Origin: Branchiostoma floridae
Lineage: Eukaryota > Chordata > Leptocardii > Amphioxiformes > Branchiostomatidae
Length of the DNA stretch: 53,442 nucleotides
NCBI RefSeq assembly: GCF_000003815.2
Contig: NC_049980.1
Coordinates: 9,990,053 to 10,043,494, forward strand
Reading direction: 5' to 3'
Positions 1 through 11,240 of the stretch are shown here, piece by piece (position 1 is the stretch's first letter; each line of letters starts with the position of its first letter). The notes below the pieces were generated by a model. That model had not been told where the DNA came from. It made no database searches and worked only from the letters and a program-made list of their open reading frames with translations. Both the position numbers and the translations under genes were made by a program.

Positions 1-681
1 ATATCATCTAGATCTGTAGTTCCCATCTTTGAGAGTTAGACATGCTTTTGATGGCACACTCCCAGAACCCTCCATCCTGGTTGACACTTTACTCTTTAGG
101 CCTTCTAGCCCATAAAATTCTATAATGATTGTTATTACCATGGTCAAGGGGTGGTACCATTTTCCAATGCATTTGTGCCATTTTATGACAAAAGAAGAAA
201 AAAGTGTTTATTAATGATTTCTCACCTTGTTGCATGTGACTTCCCAATATGTATAAAACAGTGGTCTGATGAAATTGTGCTTCATGTTTTTGCTTTAGTA
301 AGGATTACAATCTTTATCCCCCCACCCAACTTCAATAGGAAAGTACAGTCACGCATGTAGATCCTTGTGATTGACTAGCAACATAGGTAAATTGTAAAGG
401 AATGGACATATTCAGTTTCAATCACACAGTTGTTTCCAAAGTGTCAGAAAAATGTATCAAATGTGTTTCAAACACTTTGTTGGATTAGAAAAAAACAGCT
501 TTTGTTGATGAATTGTTTGGTCTCTGAAGAAAAAAAACTACATTGTTACCCACATGACAGTGGTAACCACGTGTGTTAATCACATTTGACATAGAATATA
601 ATTACCTACATCTATCTGTTGTAGGAAATCTAGTATTGTGCAGATTTTTATGCATTGTGTATTTTGTTGTCACCCTAACAG
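1..681. other. HSD17B4: Intronic sequence of HSD17B4 upstream of the first visible exon
   Basis: No exon matching the dehydrogenase part or linker of MFE-2 was found. The stretch is AT-rich, has no long open frame, and ends in the acceptor at 671-681. It is read as intron. Confidence 0.5.
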
Positions 682-776
682 ATAGCATGAAGGAGATAAT
701 GGCAAATATGCAGCGGGTCGGCATTCCAACTGTCCGCAGGACCGACACTGCAGGGAAGACCACCACAAGGGATGTG
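682..776 (+). CDS. HSD17B4: HSD17B4 linker exon between dehydrogenase and hydratase domains
   Basis: The exon follows a CAG acceptor (ccctaacag) and ends before gtcagt. It begins with the last two bases of a codon and ends at phase 0, joining in frame to the exon at 1180. It encodes a basic, low-conservation stretch (contains [14 protein letters not shown]) in the place where human MFE-2 has its variable linker. Similarity is weak here, so this exon rests mainly on splice sites, phase and position. Confidence 0.7.
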
Positions 777-1337
777 GTCAGTAATCAACATTTCTCCACT
801 TCGTATCAAATGGGAAAAGCTTAATTATTAGATATTTTCTTGTAACTTTAATCCATGCGTACAATTTTTCAATCTTTTAGTTGATAGCTGCTTTCTTAAA
901 ACATTAAACAAAGCACACAGAATTCTTCCTTGATAACACCTTGACAACACAAACCAGCAAAAAGACAAATTATCTTAAAGAGCAAATTATATTCAAAGCA
1001 ACATTGACCGATTGAGTTGTATTCTACAGATATTCTACTTAATATCAATCTTTTCCTATCTCTTCAAACTTTCAGTGTTCTACTACATGGCTGGCCTTTT
1101 GTATGTTTTACTGTAATGATGTCGGCTGTGCAGCATTTTGTACACTAAAAATCTGAATTTGTGTTTTTATCATGCATAGGAGGCAGCTTTGAAACATACA
1201 CCGGAGCCAAATGTCTTTACTTACGATCACAGGGATGTCATACTGTATGCACTTGGAGGTATGGCTATTATACATGATTATTTTTGTGAAGATTGAAGGC
1301 ATACATGTAGATCAAGAGGCCAAGCTAATATTGTACA

Positions 1338-1430
<93 letters not shown>

Positions 1431-4400
1431 CACATTGGGATGCATGTAAAGTATTATTACACTACAGTTTTATCTACTCAAGATGACACCAAAGTTATTT
1501 TATGATTGCTGGTCCCTCTGTACATTTCAGCGGGCATGTCAACCCAGGACCCCGACCACCTCAAGTTCCTGTTTGAGCTGAACGAGGACTTCTGCACCCT
1601 CCCAACATACGGTGTTATCTCAGCCTTCAACAGCTCTGGTGGGGCCTTCAGGGGAAATCCAGGTCTCAATATTGATTTCACCAAGGTGTGTATGACTGTT
1701 GTACAATGTACCGGTAGCTGTAGATCTGACATTTCGCTTTTATGTGACACTGAAATACATGTAGATTGATGGATGTCACTCAAAAAGTCAGGAAGTGATC
1801 TCAGAATGTTATCCAGTTGTAGACATTGAATTGTCTTTTGCAGATCTGTAGTTGAAGGAACCACCCATCTGCATTTGTAGCTCGGGAGAGTGTTTTTTAG
1901 TACTTTTTATAAAACATCAGCACAATACATTGTATGATTTCACACATATCATGCAATGTATGTTAACAATTAAATACAATGACATTATCTACATGTACTT
2001 CTAGCAGTCTGATCCACCCCCAGCCAAGACACCTTTTGTAATATCAGCTTAATATGTTGTGTTTTTTGGCAATATTCTCTTCTAAAGTCTTCAATGATTA
2101 ACTGGAGAGTGTTATCTATAACAAATTACACATTTCACTCCCTTGCAGGTCCTACATGGAGAACAGTACTTGGAACTCTACAAGCCTATGCCAACCAAGG
2201 GTAGGACAGAACAATTTCCTCATTGTGTGATAGTATTTTACATTTATAGATGAAAAAGACAAAAAACATCAAAAGCTTTCTCCACTTCCTTTTACTTTGT
2301 AGATGTTTCTTCTTTAAAGAGGTAATTACTGGTCCAGGGGTATCTGTTGTGTATCAGCCATGAATATAAAATTTGCCATATTTCCAGCTACATTGAAGAA
2401 CCAAGCAAAGATAGTGGACATTCTGGACAAGGGATCTGGTATGCTTATCCTTGTGGATGGTAAGTGCCAAATTGACATTCAAATATTCTCTGTTTAGATA
2501 TGATAGGTACTGGCTGTTCATATGACATCATTTCCACCATATGATCATAGTGTATCAATGTCATACAGTGTATCAGCCAATAGGCCAAAATGCTTCATCT
2601 GCTGTTTATCCGATTACTTGCCAACATGGTCGCTGGGAGATTTAAATTTATTACTTTACATTATGATATAAATGGAATGCCATTATTCTGACATACATTT
2701 TGTAAATGGTACAAGTTTGAGTTAGAAGGAAATTTTGCTTTGAATGAATGTTTCAGGTGCCCTCATTGAATCCACATCATTTATGCCTTGCACCCTCTTA
2801 CATGTACTTAGCCCTCAGGGTTTCTCTCTGCACAATCTAACGGTCAGTGCTAGAAACAATGTTCCGTACTCGTATCCGCACTTCTGCCTGTGACTCTTTA
2901 CTACTTCCACTGNNNNNNNNNNNNNNNNNNNNNNNNNNNNNNNNNNNNNNNNNNNNNNNNNNNNNNNNNNNNNNNNNNNNNNNNNNNNNNNNNNNNNNNN
3001 NNNNNNNNNNNNNNNNNNNNNNNNNNNNNNNNNNNNNNNNNNNNNNNNNNNNNNNNNNNNNNNNNNNNNNNNNNNNNNNNNNNNNNNNNNNNNNNNNNNN
3101 NNNNNNNNNNNNNNNNNNNNNNNNNNNNNNNNNNNNNNNNNNNNNNNNNNNNNNNNNNNNNNNNNNNNNNNNNNNNNNNNNNNNNNNNNNNNNNNNNNNN
3201 NNNNNNNNNNNNNNNNNNNNNNNNNNNNNNNNNNNNNNNNNNNNNNNNNNNNNNNNNNNNNNNNNNNNNNNNNNNNNNNNNNNNNNNNNNNNNNNNNNNN
3301 NNNNNNNNNNNNNNNNCCGCTCGACTTTTTTTCCGTCAGCCAATTCTCATTGTCGCGAAAACAGCTATTCCAGGAGTTAGAGAGACTGAACTGAGACCTT
3401 GAAAAACGGGTTTTAATGAGATTATCGTATGCGAAAGGGTAATCATAACAATAGCAAAACAAACAGTGTGTGGCTTTTACGGCCGTGGACGGCGTCCCCA
3501 AGCAGCCTGTAGCTTCCACCAAGGAGCTTTTATCAGATTTTTGTCCGGCAAAGTTGACGGATTGGTTTTAAAATTTTTCCGTCACACGCAGCAAATTTCC
3601 GTAAATTGACGGAAAAACGGACGCTGGCTAGAGCCCTGTACTTACAACTGAATAACATTTCTATTTGCAGTGACTACCAGAGACGAGCAGGGGGATCTTG
3701 TTGCATATAACCAGTTCTCCACATTTGTTGTTGGTGCTGGGGGATTCAATGGCAAGCGAGTTTCAGACAAGGCCAAGGTATGTACATGTTGTATGGATGG
3801 TACTTCATACCTCACTTTATCTTAAGAATAATTGGCACTTCATCTAGTGTATGCAGAACATGAAAACATACTACATGTAATTTCTAAATTCATGATGTAC
3901 TGTAAATGCAGAAACTTTCGCAGTGGTTTAATGTTCGCGGTTTTCGCGGTGGCCGCTGCACCGCAAACTTAAAACCACTGCAAACATTTTTCCATGGCAG
4001 TAAGAGATTACCACGAAATTAAATCCCCGCGAACTTAAATGCATTTGCAGTATTTGGAAGATAAGCACAAAGTAACACAGATGGTAACACAGCTGTTTTT
4101 TTTCCCTATATCAAGAATTTTGAAGATGTCCCTTCAGAAAAAAAAAACACTTGCTATAATGGTAGTCATCATGGGAATGTCTGTTACTTCAAACAAGAAA
4201 CAGATGTGAAAATTTTATGCTACTAGATATGTTGTACACTAATTATGAAGGCCATTGCTTACTTCTTCTCACTAGTGAATTATGCTGTAGTCAGTGTTGT
4301 GTATGAAACCTAGAGATATCATAAATCCAAGAGTATCCAGTTCATGTTGAACTTTGTTACCAATATATAGAACACCGTACCTGCTCCCAAGAGGGCCCCA

Positions 4401-7400
4401 GATGCATCTGTCCAGCAGAAGACTTCTATAGATCAGGTAACAATGCTGAACTGTACATTCTATTGTTTTATCAATGTAATATATATATATATATATATAC
4501 AAACACATATATACCAAGTTTACAAATTTGCAGCACTTGTACTGTGAAATTAAAAAGTGAAAATACAGATTTGATGCTAGTATTCAAAACCATTACAGCC
4601 ATTTCAAGCAATGTGAACAGTTAATTCCTTTCCATATAGTAAGCCAGATGTTCCATATGATATTGTCCCACCTTCAGGCTGCTCTGTACCGCCTGAGTGG
4701 AGACTACAACCCTCTCCATATTGACCCAACCTTTGCAGCTATGGGAGGTGAGTATATCTTAAAGACATAGTGATATACCTGACAGCAAATGGTCTCACAA
4801 GTTATATTTTATGTGTTTCAAAACTGTATTTCTCGAGTTTGTTTATTACATTTTTTCTCGAGTTTGTTTATTACATTTTAAGAACCAAGATTTGTATCAA
4901 ACCAAACCAGTAATATCCACTAAATTTCTTAAACTTTAAAGAAAGTGTTCCATTTTAACTTGTTATCTAAATACATTTTTTACATCATGGGATTTCTGAT
5001 TTAGGCCCTAATACCATTTGAACGTACTGGTTATTATGACAAGAACAGTTGTGTGTGTCTCATCATGTCACTCTGCGTTTTCCTGCCATTTGGCATTAGG
5101 ATTCAAGAAGCCCATCCTCCATGGTCTGTGCAGCTTTGGCATTGCTGCCCGCCATGTTCTCAAGACTTACGCCAACAACGATGTCACCAAGTTCAAGGCC
5201 ATCAAGGTGCAAAACTCTAAGATCTGTACCTCTAATATTACGTTTTAAAATTTTCTGCATTGTTGTACAAGTTTTGAATTTCATTTTTTTGTACTTGAAT
5301 GGACTCCAGAAAGAGGGGTGTTACAGCTTTACAGGGGTGTCTCCAGCTTGATTTTTTCCATCCCTCTCATTATTTTAAAGTGCATGCTGTTGATTTTCCT
5401 GGTTAAATATGTCAGTTTCAGATTATGAAAGTACATTTTCAATAGTTTCGTGTTTTTGGGGACGGATGGGGTGAAGTTATTTTCTGTCCCAACAAGCAAA
5501 TTTCCATCCCGGGGTGGGATGATGGGTGACCTGGAGACAGCATTGCAGCATTATGGGTATACTAACGGAGATCTGTCCTACATATACGTGTTCCACCCCA
5601 GGTGAGGTTCGCTAAGCCCGTGATCCCAGGACAGACCCTGCAGACTGACATGTGGAAGGAAGGCAGCAGGGTGCACCTGCAGGTGAAGGTGGTGGAGACA
5701 GGGGACATCGCGCTCAACGGGGCTTACGTGGATCTGGTGGAGGGGGCTGGGTAAGGGTTACACAGTCACTCTGTATCTGAAGCCTCTGAGGTAGACAGAT
5801 GTGTACTTTGTGTAATATCTTCATCTATGTCTGCCTTAAAATCAGGTACAGTGTGAAGAAAAAATCCCATAAAGATAAATTGTAGGCAATGCTTAATAAA
5901 TTTCCAATACACCACCATTTTTTTATGATTTCAGATTCTGTAAAATTTGGACATTATTTTGTAGAGACAACTCTGTTGCTACAAATTTTAAAGCAGTTGA
6001 TACCAATAGCACATGTATGGGGGACTTCAGCAATCAGTCAATACAGTTATGGATAAAGATAGAAAGACATTTTTGTGTGTTCTTTGCATGTCATCTAGCT
6101 GTGTTGAGTATGTCAAGGAATGACACATAAACATATTTTGCTATCTACAGGTCTGCTCCTCAGGCTGGCCAGGTCAGTAATTCATGACACTTTTGTTACC
6201 TCCTAATTTGGCATCAGTCGTGCTTGTAATACGCCTATAGATTTTCCTGCAGTTCACAATGACATTTTTTTTTGTACATGAACATGTCTGTGTTTTGTAC
6301 ATTTTGAGTACAATTCTAAATATTTACTCACTATACTGTCTTCTTGAAATATGATAAGCTTGAAATCATTATGATAGTTTTTATATCATATTTTTTCCAC
6401 CAACAGGTGAGTGCTGGCCCCGGCCTGCCAAGTGATGCTGTTTTTGGCCAGATGGCCCAGCAGCTGACCCCTGACCTCGTGAAGAAGGTCAACGCTATTT
6501 TCCAGTGGAACATCACCAAGAACAAGAAGCAGGCTGCCCAGTGGAGTAAGCAAAAATCATTCCCACCTCAAAGTTTTTGGGGAAAAAAAATTAATGTTTT
6601 CTCGCAAATTCATGCCTGAGGCTGATTGCAGGTAACATGAAAAGGGGACAAATAAATCGCGTAGAACAATATAGAATATGTCTACTCTAGTCTAAAGGCT
6701 AACTCTAACTTGCAACTTGTTGTAGTCTATTGTAACTAATCATTTGAAAAGAAAAATACATTGTCTCTGTGGTCTGATCCAATTGTCTACTACTAGTTAA
6801 ATGCCAATCATTAGACCAGACTTCTTGCAAAATCAGATTTAAAAAAATGCCCTAGTAATAATTTGTTATGATATTTTCTTTAATATCTGCTTGTAGCTGT
6901 AGACCTGAAGACAGGCAGTGGTTCGGTGTACAAGGGAACCCCCAAACAGGGAAAACCAGACACCACTATCACCATGTCTGATGAAGACTTTGTAGCCCTG
7001 GTGTCAGGGAAGCTCAATGGACAAACGGTTTGTACTTTGAACTTTTGTCAAATTACTAAAAATACAGAGAGTATTTATTTATTTTTTATTGTTTTTTTAA
7101 TCCTCAAATTGAATCACCAAATTGGATAAAAGGCTTAGCCATAAACAACTACATTTAAGGTTATGTATTGTCTAATTTAAGGTTATGTATTCTCTAATAA
7201 AAGATTTGCCTTATCCCACCATTTTGTCTGACATTCTTAATGTTTTCCCTCAGGCTTTCTTCCAGGGGAAACTGAAGATCACAGGGAACATGATGCTGAT
7301 GACCAAGCTGGAGGGGCTGTTCAAGGGCCAGCAGGCACAAGTAAGTTGATAGAGCTAGTAGTATTAGTAGTATCTAGTATCTCATTTATACTGCTGCTGG

Positions 7401-9385
7401 GGTCCCTGACACGTCAGCAGTGGGCTAGTCTTCACACCACACTTCCTAGTGACCCTGTCCAGCGGGTTCACCCTAGAGCTAAAATTCTCAATAACAAGCA
7501 TGCTTCTGAAAACATGATACGGAGAAGTTTGATTTTGCCAATAAATCAAATTAAAGTGGGATAATTTGAGGCACACAGTATGTTATCTACATGTATAATA
7601 TAGAATATTTGGAACATGTCTTAGTGATGATGCTTTGTGCACAGATAACAACATTGAATTAGATATGTGAGACTCTTTTAATTTCTTCTGACCAGATATG
7701 CCATCACCTTTTAGTTTATCTTCAATATATCAATAGGTATTAGCATTGTAGGATATAGTGTAGTGAATGCATAAAACATATATGTTGTTAAGTAGTATAG
7801 ATTGAGGAATCTTCCAACACATATATTAACTAAATAATGTAAAGAAAATATTCCATCATCCCTAGATCTTGTATTGTATGTAGTTGTGTTTTTCTCACTG
7901 TTGTATCACCCCCACCCCTGTTACCATAGCAGCCCGCTGGCCCCGCCCTGCTGAGTGACCCAGTGTTTGATGAGCTGGGCAGGAGGCTTCCCTCCGCCGG
8001 CGCCGCCATACGGAAGGTCAAGGCTATCTTCTTGTGGAACATCACAAAGGACAAGAAACAGGCTGCCCAGTGGAGTAAGTGTATTTGGTATTCTCACTTG
8101 CTTCTATAGGCTTTCATCACATTTCCAAACTGGGGCCTGACCAGGCTGTTTGTGGATTCAAAAAATGGAAATGTATATGTAAAACTATACACAAATTATT
8201 GCCCACGACTATTCCCTTTATGTCTTGTGTAGTTTGGTGTCTTTTATATCATACTTCTTGTTCCCAAAAGCCTGGCCGGGCCCCAATTTGAAAAATGTGA
8301 TGTAGGCCCAGCTGGTGAAGAAAGTATTTTTTGCTTTAGATTGACAAATTGGGAGTAATCTCTGAAATGTTTTCTCTCTGATCACCTAGATTTTGTGTCA
8401 GTATTATCCGTGAACATTTGTTGCATACATGTTGATATGATAAGAGGTTCTGGATTTGATTCCTGACATAGACATAGATTGTGTTTTGGACGCAACTTGA
8501 GGGAAGAAAATGCACCACCATTGTTTGGTTGAGACCCATATACAGACATCTTGACGATAGTGGAAAGCTTCAAGGCCTTTATACCTTGGTAAAAGCTGGT
8601 ACCAAAAAAGTTGCACATTACAGAGAAATAGCTATATTTCACTTTTTTCATATTTCCTCAGCTATTGATCTGAAGACTGGCAGTGGTTCTGTGTACAAGG
8701 GAACACCCAAGCAGGGGAAGCCAGACACCACCATCACCATCGCAGATCAGGACTTTGTGGACCTGGTCACCGGNNNNNNNNNNNNNNNNNNNNNNNNNNN
8801 NNNNNNNNNNNNNNNNNNNNNNNNNNNNNNNNNNNNNNNNNNNNNNNNNNNNNNNNNNNNNNNNNNNNNNNNNNNNNNNNNNNNNNNNNNNNNNNNNNNN
8901 NNNNNNNNNNNNNNNATGTACTATTTTTTTATTTACTAATTTTCTCCGGCTGATATGTTATTTTCGTACACTGACATCATTTATGAAGTTTAGCTAATCG
9001 AAATCCCTTGATTTCATCAGGGTTAACAGGTACATTTTTGACCAATAACTTATACATGACTACAAGCAAATCATAGAGAGAGACACACGACTTAATTGAT
9101 CAATACATTAGCCATTATGTATGAAGAGAACTATTATAATAATCCCCGACAGAATTGTTAGAAACCTCATTTTCAAACTTATTACTCACTTTTGAGTACT
9201 AGTATGACGTATTCAACAGTATATAAATGGATAATTGATACATTTGAATGAGTGAATCTCACTTAATTCCAATTTTTTATATGATGTTGCAGGCGTTCTT
9301 CCAGGGGAAACTTAAGATCACTGGGAACTTGATGCTGATGACAAAGCTGGATGGTCTCTTCAAGGAACAGGCTTCAAAACTGTGA
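682..9385 (+). CDS. HSD17B4: Peroxisomal multifunctional enzyme type 2 (17-beta-HSD type 4), 3' part of gene, 5' end outside window
   Basis: MFE-2 performs the hydratase 2 and (3R)-hydroxyacyl-CoA dehydrogenase steps of peroxisomal beta-oxidation of very-long-chain, branched and bile-acid-type acyl-CoAs. Seen here are 16 exons with GT..AG borders and consistent phases: 682-776, 1180-1258, 1531-1685, 2149-2200, 2388-2459, 3671-3777, 4371-4436, 4678-4747, 5100-5206, 5602-5750, 6151-6172, 6407-6545, 6897-7027, 7254-7340, 7930-8074, 8662 into the gap at 8774 (about 19 nt of exon missing), and a last exon 9293-9385 (17th, counting the gapped one). Order: linker, double hot-dog hydratase 2 domain, SCP2 domain, second SCP2 domain, then Ser-Lys-Leu and TGA. 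SKL is a classical PTS1 signal, so the product should enter peroxisomes. The N-terminal short-chain dehydrogenase domain must lie left of position 1. Oddity: two SCP2 domains, where human MFE-2 has one. Family assignment is very secure from continuous similarity through every exon. Confidence 0.95.
1180..2459 (+). CDS. HSD17B4: HSD17B4 hydratase 2 domain, first hot-dog half (4 exons)
   Basis: Exons 1180-1258, 1531-1685, 2149-2200 and 2388-2459 join in phases 1/1, 0/0, 1/1 and leave phase 1. The product reads through [55 protein letters not shown] and VDILDKGSG. These match the non-catalytic, substrate-accommodating half of animal hydratase 2. The intron 1259-1530 carries a (GT)n tract. No residue block expected for the family is missing. 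Confidence 0.93.
1340..1427. repeat. (GT)n microsatellite, about 44 repeats
   Basis: An uninterrupted TG dinucleotide run in the HSD17B4 intron between exons 1180-1258 and 1531-1685. Alternating purine/pyrimidine tracts of this length can adopt Z-DNA and vary in length between individuals. Confidence 0.97.
2816..3638. mobile_element. Possible hAT-like non-autonomous element interrupted by the assembly gap
   Basis: The insert starts CAGGGTTTCTC and ends GAGCCCTG, giving the CAGGG termini common in hAT elements. The right part carries repeated ccgtca/gacgga motifs. TACTTA occurs next to both ends, but the spacing does not give a clean 8-bp target duplication. The interior is mostly Ns (2913-3316). 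The class is tentative. Confidence 0.4.
2913..3316. other. Assembly gap (404 Ns) inside an HSD17B4 intron
   Basis: A run of N. The protein encoded on either side is continuous, so no coding exon is expected within it. Confidence 1.
3671..5750 (+). CDS. HSD17B4: HSD17B4 hydratase 2 domain, catalytic hot-dog half (5 exons)
   Basis: Exons 3671-3777, 4371-4436, 4678-4747, 5100-5206 and 5602-5750. Key strings are [61 protein letters not shown] and [14 protein letters not shown]. The hydratase 2 motif is intact: the Asp codon at 4702-4704 and the His codon at 4717-4719 correspond to the catalytic Asp/His pair of MFE-2 (Asp510/His515 in human). The 404-N gap at 2913-3316 lies in the preceding intron and hides no exon, because the protein is continuous across it. 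Splice phases agree at each junction. Confidence 0.95.
3898..4052. mobile_element. Tc1/mariner-type MITE in HSD17B4 intron
   Basis: About 155 bp bounded by inverted ends CTGTAAATGCA and TGCATTTGCAG, each next to TA, the target dinucleotide of Tc1/mariner elements. The interior is rich in TTCGCGG-type motifs arranged as an imperfect palindrome. There is no ORF, so it is non-autonomous. Confidence 0.85.
4829..4880. repeat. Short tandem duplication, 25-bp unit x 2
   Basis: The unit beginning ttctcgagtttgttta occurs twice head to tail within the intron. It looks like a local slippage or duplication event. Confidence 0.8.
5331..5550. mobile_element. Possible MITE remnant in HSD17B4 intron
   Basis: The left edge ggtgtctccag and the right edge ctggagacagc are inverted, and ccatccc/gggatgg motifs lie inside both ends. 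No clear target duplication was found, so this is a weak call. Confidence 0.35.
6151..6172 (+). CDS. HSD17B4: HSD17B4 22-nt microexon (hydratase-SCP2 hinge)
   Basis: A 22-nt exon lies between a ctatctacag acceptor and a gtcagt donor. It completes the GG left by the upstream exon and ends in phase 0, encoding GSAPQAGQ. This is the short Ala/Gly/Gln hinge before the SCP2 domain. It is supported by splice sites and phase; its length makes it easy to miss in automated annotation. Confidence 0.75.
6407..7340 (+). CDS. HSD17B4: HSD17B4 first SCP2-like domain (3 exons)
   Basis: Exons 6407-6545 (phase 0 to 1), 6897-7027 (1 to 0) and 7254-7340 (0 to 0). They encode a complete sterol carrier protein 2 fold: [73 protein letters not shown]2 domains bind acyl-CoAs and sterols. 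This copy ends in FKGQQAQ and reads on into a further exon rather than into a stop, so it is an internal domain. Confidence 0.92.
7930..9385 (+). CDS. HSD17B4: HSD17B4 second SCP2-like domain and PTS1 terminus (3 exons)
   Basis: Exons 7930-8074, 8662-8773 (then the N gap) and 9293-9385 repeat the three-exon plan of the preceding SCP2 module, with the same phases and nearly the same exon lengths (145, about 131, 90 coding). Product strings include [59 protein letters not shown] and [16 protein letters not shown], ending EQASKL then TGA at 9383-9385. The SKL tripeptide is the peroxisomal import signal. A CAG three bases into exon 7930 could serve as an alternative acceptor. About 19 nt of the middle exon and its donor are hidden by Ns. 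Confidence 0.92.
8114..8303. mobile_element. MITE with about 30-bp inverted repeats in HSD17B4 intron
   Basis: The left end (catcacatttccaaactggg, then gcctgaccaggct) and the right end (agcctggccgggcccc, then aatttgaaaaatgtgatg) are reverse complements with a few mismatches and one indel. The interior is AT-rich and non-coding. It lies between the two coding exons 7930-8074 and 8662-8773. Confidence 0.75.
8774..8915. other. Assembly gap (142 Ns) truncating an HSD17B4 exon
   Basis: A run of N. By comparison with the first SCP2 module, about 19 nt of exon and its splice donor are hidden here. Confidence 1.
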
Positions 9386-10601
9386 AGCATTCTGGGAATG
9401 TCTTCATGCACCATGGGTCATAAGTTGTAATTACTTCATGTTTAATCAAAGTTTCACCACATTATCAATCATCTTTTGTGATACATAATGTAATAATGTA
9501 CTGATTATGATTTTATTTCTTCAGTTCTAAATGAGTTCACCATACATGCGACACCTTTGTTGGTTGATGTGGAAATATTGTGTCAGATCATGTCTGAAGA
9601 TAATGTTCAAGGAAAATGTCAATACTACAATAGATTCTACATTTTACATTTGTTATCCTCACTTAAAATGTTTATTTGCCTATAAGAAAGGTAGGATGAT
9701 TACAAAAATTGATGAAACATAATACTGTGATGTATATGGGTAGTTACACTAGGCAATAAGACTGTGTAATTGATAAAATTTACGGCAAGCTTAGGTATGT
9801 TTGCTTTGTTAGATCTACACTTTTCTTCTTGAACCAAAGTCACCATATCACCTTCAGCATTTCCATATAGTTGTTTTTAGAGTTTTAATCAACATATTGA
9901 TATCTAGTCTTGAGCAATTCATTCATTCAAAGATTTAATTACACCCATTATAGGATTTCCTTTGTTGTTGTGTTGCAGCCTTCCTATGCTGGCTCAAAAC
10001 TTATCACTTGCCATTTCTTTGCATAACTTGCATGCCAATTTTACAAAGATTGTTCGAGTTAGTAGGTTGTCAGGAATATGAAAAGATTATTAATGTTAAG
10101 ATTTTCCTGAGTCTGCTGAAATTTTGTTGAAAAAGACATGACTATTTGTTGTGTTGAATGGTGTATAATCTTTTTCAGCATATATATTGTCAATACAGAT
10201 GAAATTCTCATATAACATTTTATATTGTCCATTTAAATGGGGTGGTCCACTTGTATAGCTTAGCTATATCTTGTGGTCAACAATGCTTTAGTACTTCTCA
10301 GTCCTTTATAGAGCAGGGAGGAGCGCTGAATGTGAATGTAAAGAGAATTGATGTACAATGGAAGGTGACCATTGCTAGGTGATTACACATGGCTATTTAA
10401 TCATTACAGACTGATAAATAATTCTAAACTAATGCTAGGTCTTGTGTCTTTATGTTGTAGTCTTGTTGCTGTAAGGAGTGTGAACATCTGACCTGGTGTA
10501 ATTTTGTATGAGAAGCTTGGTACTCATCCTACGGAAAATCCTTCCTTTGAAGTGGGAACTTGTGTGAGAATTCCATGTATGGGTTTATGTGTGTGTGTGT
10601 C

Positions 10602-10635
<34 letters not shown>

Positions 10636-11160
10636 TGTGTGTGTTTGTGTGCCCGCGCACATCTTGTGTATTATTGGCAGCACGATCTCATGGCATACAA
10701 GGCACACATTTGTAACTTCTTTTCATTTGTAGATGAAACACAATTAGAACAAACAAGTAGCGTGCGAGAAAAGTCACATGGCTGGAATAAATGTGTAAAC
10801 ACTACAAAGTTTGGATGTGACTGAACAGGCGGTCTCATAGCGCCACCAATCTACACTGGATGATATTGCAGCATGTTCTTCAAGCCGTATGCAATGTGAT
10901 GCTGTGTTGACCGAATGTTTGCAGGCATTTCTGGCATCTTTCTTGAGAGAGTCAATACACTCATAGCAAGTCTGATTTGCAGGGAGGAAGTGCTGCTTTA
11001 TTCATCAGAATATCCCTGTTCTATGTCCTATTTTTTCTTTTATATTCAAAGGCGAATTTTGTACATAGAAATGTATTCTTTGTTTGGACAAGCCCGTTTT
11101 GTCATAAGAATCAGGATCTAGGAACAAGAATATGTGTGGTGTATTCTTAAGTCTGGTGTA
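9386..11160. other. 3' untranslated and downstream flank of HSD17B4
   Basis: AT-rich sequence without convincing ORFs follows the TGA. The first AATAAA on the plus strand that I see is at 10786-10791, 1.4 kb after the stop, so the 3' UTR is either long or uses a variant poly(A) signal. A GT-rich microsatellite lies within it. Confidence 0.4.
10578..10651. repeat. Imperfect (GT)n microsatellite
   Basis: A GT run broken by occasional TTT, ending in tgcccgcgcac. A second GT-rich tract in the flank of HSD17B4. Confidence 0.9.
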
Positions 11161-11166
11161 TCTGAA

Positions 11167-11240
11167 GAAAAAAGCGCCGTCAAGTGGCTGAAATCATCAT
11201 TGCACGTAAACCCGCATCCACGTGAAGGTTTTCTTTGTAA
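11167..11240 (+). repeat. Partial copy of the short TIR element found at 16238
   Basis: The segment aaaaagcgccg, then atcatcattgca, then aacccgcatcca matches, in inverted orientation, the right half of the element at 16238-16409. Only about 60-70 bp is shared, so this is a remnant. Confidence 0.55.

Noticed and set aside
1211-1486. 91-codon frame across the GT microsatellite
   Set aside because: Mostly Val-Cys repeat from the dinucleotide run, and it overlaps a well-supported exon in another frame.
2815-3522. Long open frames spanning the N gap
   Set aside because: Most codons are unknown bases; the flanking sequence is intronic and transposon-like.
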